Shown here in pieces: positions 7,068-11,880 of a stretch of 11,880 nucleotides of DNA (position 1 is its first letter; every line of letters begins with the position of its first letter). Source of the stretch: an uncultured Acetatifactor sp. (GTDB lineage Bacteria; Bacillota; Clostridia; Lachnospirales; Lachnospiraceae); NCBI GenBank assembly GCA_910577035.1, contig CAJTKW010000021.1:52085-63964 (forward strand), written 5' to 3'. The notes below the pieces were generated by a model. That model did no database searches and was not told the DNA's origin. It saw only the letters and a list, made by a program, of their open reading frames with translations. The position numbers and the translations under genes are program-made.

Positions 7068-7700
7068 CTACGTCCTAAAGATGATTTCCGTGTAAACGCT
7101 TCTGAAGAAATTCACCACCATGCCCAAAAGGTTGCTCAGCAGAAGCAGCAGGAAGATAATGATAAACACGGCCACCAAAGTGAGGAACAGGGTAATCAAT
7201 GTCTTTCCCAGGGAGTAATTGTGCACCTGCATGATCCCCACCAGGATCATAATCACCCCATAGGCAATCCCCGCCGCGATAATCATGGTGTAAAACGCCT
7301 GCTCGTCATCCGCCACAAACCGGCTGACAATCGTCCCCAGCAGCATCATGATGGTTATGGGCGCCGTCCCGTAGCCGATGGCTATGGCAATGTCCTTCAG
7401 CCTGCCCTCCCCGTTCATCAGACAGGTGATGGACCAGTTGCTGACACACAGCAGAAGGTATGCCGCCAGGACGCCAATCAGTTCAAAAAAGCTGTCCACG
7501 ACTCTGGGGTCAATGTCATTTACCACAAAGGACGCCAGCAGCCTGTTAGCGGAAAAGCTGAAGGAAAACAGCACTACCAGTAAAACGGCGATGGGAACGC
7601 TCCCCCGTTCCTGATGGCGGATCCAGTAATATCCGTCCATGGGATGGGTAATGGTGTAAAACAGGTATTTCCATTTTTCCTTTGAAAAATATTTAGCCAT
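7068..7700 (-). CDS. YIP1 family integral membrane protein
   Basis: 210 residues from the ATG at 7700. A short basic cytoplasmic N-terminus contains the THPMDGYYWIRHQERGS stretch typical of bacterial YIP1 proteins. About five membrane helices follow (roughly 35-55, 72-93, 106-127, 137-158 and 168-197). The SNWSITCLMNGEG turn and IGYGTAPITI segment are also typical of the family. It has no enzymatic motif, and the role of bacterial YIP1 proteins is not established. The start overlaps the NHL-TPR gene by eight bases, with AGGTG (7707-7711) six bases from the ATG. A GTG at 7709 is a possible longer start but lacks a well-placed binding site. Tight overlap with the NHL-TPR gene and an 11-base gap to the DUF5696 gene suggest that the three products act together at the membrane. 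Confidence 0.88.
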   Translation of the reverse strand: MAKYFSKEKWKYLFYTITHPMDGYYWIRHQERGSVPIAVLLVVLFSFSFSANRLLASFVVNDIDPRVVDSFFELIGVLAAYLLLCVSNWSITCLMNGEGRLKDIAIAIGYGTAPITIMMLLGTIVSRFVADDEQAFYTMIIAAGIAYGVIMILVGIMQVHNYSLGKTLITLFLTLVAVFIIIFLLLLLSNLLGMVVNFFRSVYTEIIFRT

Positions 7701-9186
7701 TTTCCACACCTGCCTTTCCCGTTTTTTTCTTCTTCCACTGCCTGTAGATCAGCCGCGCGGCAATCAATGCCGCAATCCCTGTCAGGATATAGCTGGCATT
7801 GGCGGTCAGCTTTTCGTTTCTGAAACGTCTGTAAGCCACGGAATAGTGATCCCGGTTCATACCCAGCTCCAGATATTTCATGGCCAGCTCATACTCTCCC
7901 GCCGTCAGATAGGCCTTACCGATACCGGTATTTGCCAGCTCGTTATTCTCATCCAGCTCCAGAACCCTCTCCCAGACGGCTACCGCAGAGGCTTCGCTGC
8001 CATCGTATCGAAGTCCTACCGCCTCGTTAATCAGCCTGCCGTATTCCGTCACCTGGAAGCAGGAAATCTCTCCCCTGGTGGCATCCAGCACCACCATCCG
8101 GTCTCCGATGTCCTCTACTGCCACCGGCAGGGCAAAGGTCCCCTCCTGGCTTCCCAGGCCGCCAAAGATATAGAGCAGGTTTCCTTCATGGTCATAAGTG
8201 AAGATACGTCCCCGCTTCCTGTCCAGACAGGAGTAAATCCCGTTCTCCCTGTAGACCACATCGGTGAACTGGGACGGGCCGGCATATTCCGTGGTGCCGG
8301 TGATCCAAAGATCTCCGCCCACATTGCCGTTCTCACCCTTCTTAATGACGTCCTCTCCTCTCGGGTTCAGGCGTCTCACACCCTGTTCCCCGCCAGGATC
8401 GATATTGGAGGCATATACGAAGCCGTCCGGATCAATATCGATTCCGGTGAACTCCGTAGGGATGAACAGCACCTGCTTTGCCCTCTCCTCCTTGGACGCC
8501 AGCCTTGCCCAGAATTTCTCCCAGGCGCTGATTTCCACCTCGATGGTGCCGAAGAAGGTGGAAAAGCTGCCGTTGCTCTCAAATACCATAATACCCTCGA
8601 ACATGTTCTGGGCAATGACATAAACTCTGTCCGCATAGTCAACCGCCACTTTTAAAGGGACAAACACATAGCCTTCCTCCAGGCTCTCGGACTGGGGATT
8701 TGCCACGATCTTCACAAGCTTCCCCGCCTGATCCAGGACAACGACACGGTTGTTCTGGGAATCCGCCACATAAATCTCGTTTTTCTCCGACACGAACACC
8801 CCGTAGGGCTGTTTGAAGCTGTCCTCACTCCCGTTATTGTCAAAGGTGCTGATGACATTTAAGACCTCCCGCATTTTCCCGTCCAGCACCACAATACGGT
8901 TATTTCCGGTGTCCGCCACATAAATCCTGCCGTCGTCCGCCTGACACAGATCCTGGGGTGTCACAAAGCTTCCCAGGGGCTCACCGTTCCAGGTAAGGCC
9001 GCTTCCCCTTACGGTAGTATCCGGTACATAAGCAGCCGGCGTAAAATGGATATACTCCCTGTAATCGTAATTATATGTATCATAGGGGATTGAAGTCGCA
9101 TGCACTTCCCCTGCAGTCGTTCCCGCCAGCAGCAGGGACGCCAGACAGAGGGATGCAGCCTGCCTGATTCTCCGGAATTTTTTCAT
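7693..9186 (-). CDS. Secreted NHL beta-propeller / TPR protein with C-terminal membrane anchor
   Basis: About 497 residues. A signal peptide occupies roughly 1-30, with a hydrophobic core ending near AGEVHA. A Tyr-rich segment (SIPYDTYNYDYREY) follows. About six NHL-type blades cover residues 70-380; the clearest are RIYVADTGNNRIVVLD (about 88-103) and IYVADSQNNRVVVLD (about 138-152). Two TPR-like helical hairpins follow (about 398-445), then a single membrane helix (about 464-482) and a Lys-rich cytoplasmic tail. The predicted topology places the propeller and TPRs outside the cell. NHL propellers bind proteins, RNA or glycans; no catalytic motif is visible. The ATG at 9186 is preferred over the adjacent in-frame TTG at 9189, but the GGCAGGG binding site is weak. 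The gene starts 19 bases after the transporter A permease stop. The role is unknown; an extracellular scaffold or sensor coupled to the YIP1 protein is inference. Confidence 0.88.
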   Translation of the reverse strand: MKKFRRIRQAASLCLASLLLAGTTAGEVHATSIPYDTYNYDYREYIHFTPAAYVPDTTVRGSGLTWNGEPLGSFVTPQDLCQADDGRIYVADTGNNRIVVLDGKMREVLNVISTFDNNGSEDSFKQPYGVFVSEKNEIYVADSQNNRVVVLDQAGKLVKIVANPQSESLEEGYVFVPLKVAVDYADRVYVIAQNMFEGIMVFESNGSFSTFFGTIEVEISAWEKFWARLASKEERAKQVLFIPTEFTGIDIDPDGFVYASNIDPGGEQGVRRLNPRGEDVIKKGENGNVGGDLWITGTTEYAGPSQFTDVVYRENGIYSCLDRKRGRIFTYDHEGNLLYIFGGLGSQEGTFALPVAVEDIGDRMVVLDATRGEISCFQVTEYGRLINEAVGLRYDGSEASAVAVWERVLELDENNELANTGIGKAYLTAGEYELAMKYLELGMNRDHYSVAYRRFRNEKLTANASYILTGIAALIAARLIYRQWKKKKTGKAGVENG

Positions 9187-9205
9187 CAAAATTACCCTGC
9201 CTTTC

Positions 9206-10084
9206 TTAGTCCTTCATACCCGAGGATGTCATGGTCTCCAATACGTTCTTCTGACAGATCAGAAAGAAGGTAATGGGCACCGCCGCAATGATAAAGGTAA
9301 CTGCCGCAGCCGCACCGGCTCTCGCCATACCCCCCGCGGAGACCTGTTGCAGCGCATACTGCAGAGGTTTCAGATCCTCGTCCCGCAGGAAGGTGCTTCC
9401 GGTATTTCCCCACATCTGCTGGAACTGGAAAATTGCCAGGGTCAGCCACGCAGGCTTTACATTGGGCATCACGATATTCCAGAAGATCTTCCACTCACTG
9501 GCACCGTCCAGCCTTGCCGACTCCATCAGGGAATCCGGCAGCTGCTCCATGAACTGCTTCATCAGGTAAAGCCCCATGCCGAAGGAGCAGGCCGGCAGGA
9601 TCAGGGCAAGGTAGGAATTGTTGATATGCAGCCAGGATATAATCATATACTGGGGGGTCTGGGTGACCGTCCAGGAGAACATCATGGACAGCACTACCAT
9701 GCTGAACAGGATATTCTTGCCGGGGAACCTGTGCTTTGCCAGCGGATATGCCGCCAGGGAAGCAATAATCACATGCCCCACCATACCGCCGCCGGTAATA
9801 ATAACAGTATTCAGCACATACCGGGAAAAAGGCACCCAGGAATCACTCATCAGGGTAAACAGATCCGAGAAATTCTCCAGGGTGGGATTCCTCACAAATA
9901 TCTTGGGCGGGAACTGGTACAGCTCATCCAAAGGCTTCAGGCAGTTGTTAATCACCATCACCAGAGGCAGGATCATGGCAAGGCCGCAGAGAAACATCAG
10001 CACGAACAACAACGTATTTCCTGCCATGGAACGGTTCAGTCTTTTCTCCTTTGGCTTGAATAATTTTCTTCTTTTATTTTTCAT
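9206..10084 (-). CDS. Carbohydrate ABC transporter permease, MalG type (transporter A)
   Basis: 292 residues, the usual length for MalG-type permeases. A strongly basic N-terminus precedes the first helix (about 22-46). An extracytoplasmic segment with FPPKIFVRNPTLENF follows, which is characteristic of this subfamily. The ATPase-docking loop lies at about 187-211 (MESARLDGAS...IVMPNVKP). The start codon overlaps the stop of the preceding permease as TAATG, and its AAGGAGGG binding site lies inside the preceding gene, so the two subunits are translationally coupled. It should form the heterodimeric channel with the 10084-11049 product. It is clearly diverged from the transporter B permease of the same type. 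Confidence 0.95.
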   Translation of the reverse strand: MKNKRRKLFKPKEKRLNRSMAGNTLLFVLMFLCGLAMILPLVMVINNCLKPLDELYQFPPKIFVRNPTLENFSDLFTLMSDSWVPFSRYVLNTVIITGGGMVGHVIIASLAAYPLAKHRFPGKNILFSMVVLSMMFSWTVTQTPQYMIISWLHINNSYLALILPACSFGMGLYLMKQFMEQLPDSLMESARLDGASEWKIFWNIVMPNVKPAWLTLAIFQFQQMWGNTGSTFLRDEDLKPLQYALQQVSAGGMARAGAAAAVTFIIAAVPITFFLICQKNVLETMTSSGMKD

Positions 10085-11049
10085 TATTCGCCAACCCTCC
10101 TTAAGAGTCTCTGTACCAGTTTATTGCTGCCTACCATCAGCAGGAACAGCACCGTGGCTATGGCCGAAGCGTACCCCATTTCGAACCGCACGGTACCATA
10201 GTCCAGAAGGTGTGTAACCACGGTGGCACCGGCGTAATTCACGGAAGGGTTGCCTGCCAGCTGGATAGATACATCCGCAATGGCGAAGGATTGGGTGATC
10301 TGCATCACCGCGCCGAACATCAGCTGGGGCTTCATAGCCGGAAGCGTCACATGCCACAGCTCCTGCCAGCGGTTCTTGACGCCGTCCAAGGCGGCTGCTT
10401 CATACAGGCTCTTGTCAACGGTCTGCAGGCCTGCGATAAAGGACAGGAAACCGGTTCCCAGGCTCAGCCACAGCTGCACGACAATCAGCATGGGGAGCAC
10501 ATATTTCTCCGTCTTCATCCAGATGACTGCCTCGTCCAGGATCCCCAGCTTCATCAGAATACCGTTTAAGTAACCGTATCTGTCGCCGGAAAGGATCAGA
10601 TTCCAGACTACATACGCATTACCGCAGATACTGGGCGCATAGAAGATCAGGGTCAGGAAAGCGCGCAGCCAGCCCTTGAATTCATTGATGATCCAGGCGA
10701 ACAACAGGCACAGGAAATAGCTGACCGGTCCCGTAATCACTGCCAGGATCAGGGTATTTTTCAGCGAAGTGAGGAAAATATCATCCTCCAGGAACAGCTT
10801 TATGTAATTCTTCCATCCCACAAATTCCGGCATCTCCAGCATGTTGTAATAGGTAAAGCTGAGCGCCACGCTCATCACCACCGGAAGCACGGTGAAAAAG
10901 AAAAACAAAATGAAGTACGGCGCCAGCATGTAATAGGATGCCCTGCTCTTTTTGATCTGGTATCCCAAAGTTCCCTGCTTTTTAATCAATTCCAGGGTCT
11001 CCGGGGATACGCCTGCCGTGTCGGCGGCCGCTTGTGTATGCTTTGCCAT
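10084..11049 (-). CDS. Sugar ABC transporter permease, MalF type (transporter A)
   Basis: 321 residues. A soluble N-terminal tail of about 36 residues precedes the first helix (about 40-64, with LAPYFILFFFFTVLP). The FVGWKNYIKLF segment (77-86) is characteristic of UgpA/MalF-type permeases. The ATPase-docking loop is at about 215-241 (LYEAAALDGV...TLPAMKP). The ATG at 11049 has an AAAGGGG binding site seven bases upstream and lies 17 bases after the stop of the solute-binding protein gene, the classic binding protein-permease-permease order. Family and role are secure; the transported sugar cannot be read from the sequence. Confidence 0.95.
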   Translation of the reverse strand: MAKHTQAAADTAGVSPETLELIKKQGTLGYQIKKSRASYYMLAPYFILFFFFTVLPVVMSVALSFTYYNMLEMPEFVGWKNYIKLFLEDDIFLTSLKNTLILAVITGPVSYFLCLLFAWIINEFKGWLRAFLTLIFYAPSICGNAYVVWNLILSGDRYGYLNGILMKLGILDEAVIWMKTEKYVLPMLIVVQLWLSLGTGFLSFIAGLQTVDKSLYEAAALDGVKNRWQELWHVTLPAMKPQLMFGAVMQITQSFAIADVSIQLAGNPSVNYAGATVVTHLLDYGTVRFEMGYASAIATVLFLLMVGSNKLVQRLLRRVGE

Positions 11050-11066
11050 TGATATACCCCTTTCCG

Positions 11067-11880
11067 TTATTTCTTCTTATCCAGTTCCAGTTCTTCACGC
11101 TTGTAATCAATTTCCGCGTTGATATATATGACCTTATCCATCAGCTCCTCCCTGGGAAGCGCCGTGTCGGTATTGGTAACCACCTCGTAAAACGCGTTGT
11201 AAACATTACGCCAGGAAAAATATCCGCCGGGCACCTGGGGGATGCCCCTGGCGCTGCCCATGGCCTCCTGCAGTGCCTCAAAGTCATCCACCGGCCAGGG
11301 CATATTCAGGAAGGCCTCGTAATTCGCGGTAGGTACCCTGGCTGCGGAGCCCATCAGGGACTCCATCTCCCGGCCGTACTGGGTCTGGGTATCGGCACTG
11401 GTCCACCATTTCACAAATTCCCAGCTTTCCTCCGGGTAATCGGTATCCGCCATAATCATGCTGGCAAGTCCCGTGCTGGCCACGGAATGGTCTACACTGC
11501 CGTCCGCCTGTACGGTGCCGGGGATCTGGGTAAAGCTCCACAGGCCCGCAATGTCCGGGGCAGACACGGCAAAGTTGTTATAAGTAGTGTAGTCCGATAT
11601 GATAATGGGACACTCTCCCGTCCTAAACCGCTCTTCCACACTGGTCTCCTTATCCAGCTTGTAATCCGTATAGTACTCACAGAAATCCTTGAAGGTGTTC
11701 ACCGCAATGTCGGAATCCAACGCCGAGGCGCTGCCGTCCTCGTTATAATACCGGCCGCCGTTCTGATAAAGCAGGGAAGCAAAGATCTGCTCGTTGGCCA
11801 GCATCCCGAACTCCATCTGGTTCTTTGCCAGCACGGTCATGGCCACCTTCACTTCATCCCATGTGGTGGGAACTTCCAGT
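11067..11880 (-). CDS. Extracellular solute-binding protein, C-terminal part (transporter A; runs off right edge)
   Basis: The frame is open to the right edge, and about 270 C-terminal residues are visible. The upstream edge reads LEVPTTWDEV, the usual VPxTWDE segment of family 1 sugar-binding proteins, so the GTG at 11852 is internal and not a start. Further landmarks are FASLLYQNGGRYYNEDGS, a hinge-region GLASMIMADT, SWEFVKWWTS, and VPGGYFSWRNVYNAF near the C-terminus. The protein ends in a charged helix (INAEIDYKREELELDKKK). That ending resembles the C-termini of the long, multidomain binding proteins found in Paenibacillus and clostridia, so the full protein may be longer than the usual 420-450 residues; the missing N-terminus prevents a decision. 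It delivers ligand to the permeases encoded directly downstream. Confidence 0.92.
   Translation of the reverse strand, partial: LEVPTTWDEVKVAMTVLAKNQMEFGMLANEQIFASLLYQNGGRYYNEDGSASALDSDIAVNTFKDFCEYYTDYKLDKETSVEERFRTGECPIIISDYTTYNNFAVSAPDIAGLWSFTQIPGTVQADGSVDHSVASTGLASMIMADTDYPEESWEFVKWWTSADTQTQYGREMESLMGSAARVPTANYEAFLNMPWPVDDFEALQEAMGSARGIPQVPGGYFSWRNVYNAFYEVVTNTDTALPREELMDKVIYINAEIDYKREELELDKKK

Noticed and set aside
7846..8655. Long open frame of 269 codons on the plus strand
   Set aside because: It lies wholly antisense to the NHL-TPR gene, whose frame carries clear family motifs. The plus-strand product has no signal peptide, domain or recognisable motif. The same applies to the plus-strand frames at 738-1433, 5680-6279 and 9347-10063.
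2762..11049. The two permease pairs as a recent tandem duplication of a single transporter
   Set aside because: Corresponding proteins share only general family features such as the docking loop and differ widely in termini and loops, so they are old, distinct subfamilies.

Overview
All ten supported genes in this 11.9 kb window lie on the minus strand, so transcription runs from the right edge to the left edge. The content suggests a low- to mid-GC Firmicute, most likely a gut clostridium of the Lachnospiraceae type. The reasons are strong GGAGG-type ribosome binding sites, two lipoproteins with short lipoboxes ending in AAC-G, binding-protein sugar transporters without their own ATPase, and family types (DUF5696, YIP1, NHL-TPR) known from clostridia and Paenibacillus. 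This placement is inference from style, not from a marker gene.

Layout in transcription order. Transporter A comes first: the C-terminal part of an extracellular solute-binding protein (11067 to the right edge), then a MalF-type permease (10084-11049) and a MalG-type permease (9206-10084). A three-gene accessory block follows. It holds a secreted, C-terminally anchored NHL beta-propeller/TPR protein (7693-9186), a five-helix YIP1-family membrane protein (7068-7700), and a large membrane-anchored DUF5696 protein (4696-7056) whose fold looks glycoside-hydrolase-like. Transporter B is a second MalF/MalG-type pair (3772-4695 and 2762-3754). The left end encodes two lipoproteins: a modular one with three C-terminal beta-rich repeats (807-2711), and the N-terminal part of a second solute-binding protein (left edge to 714).

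The spacing is operon-like throughout. Genes overlap (TAATG at 10084; 8 bases at 7693-7700), abut (TAA-ATG at 4695/4696) or sit 11-19 bases apart. The exceptions are a 50-base gap before the modular lipoprotein and a 92-base gap before the left-hand binding protein, and the latter carries a strong stem-loop. No promoter, factor-independent terminator, RNA gene, mobile element or CRISPR array is supported. No gene-free stretch exceeds 92 bases.

Working model (inference): this is a Gram-positive glycan-use locus. Surface lipoproteins capture a carbohydrate, the DUF5696 ectodomain binds or cleaves it, and two ABC importers take up the products using an ATPase encoded elsewhere, as is common for MsmK-type shared ATPases. 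The NHL-TPR and YIP1 proteins, embedded between the two transporters, have no assigned role. They are the most interesting unexplained part of the window.
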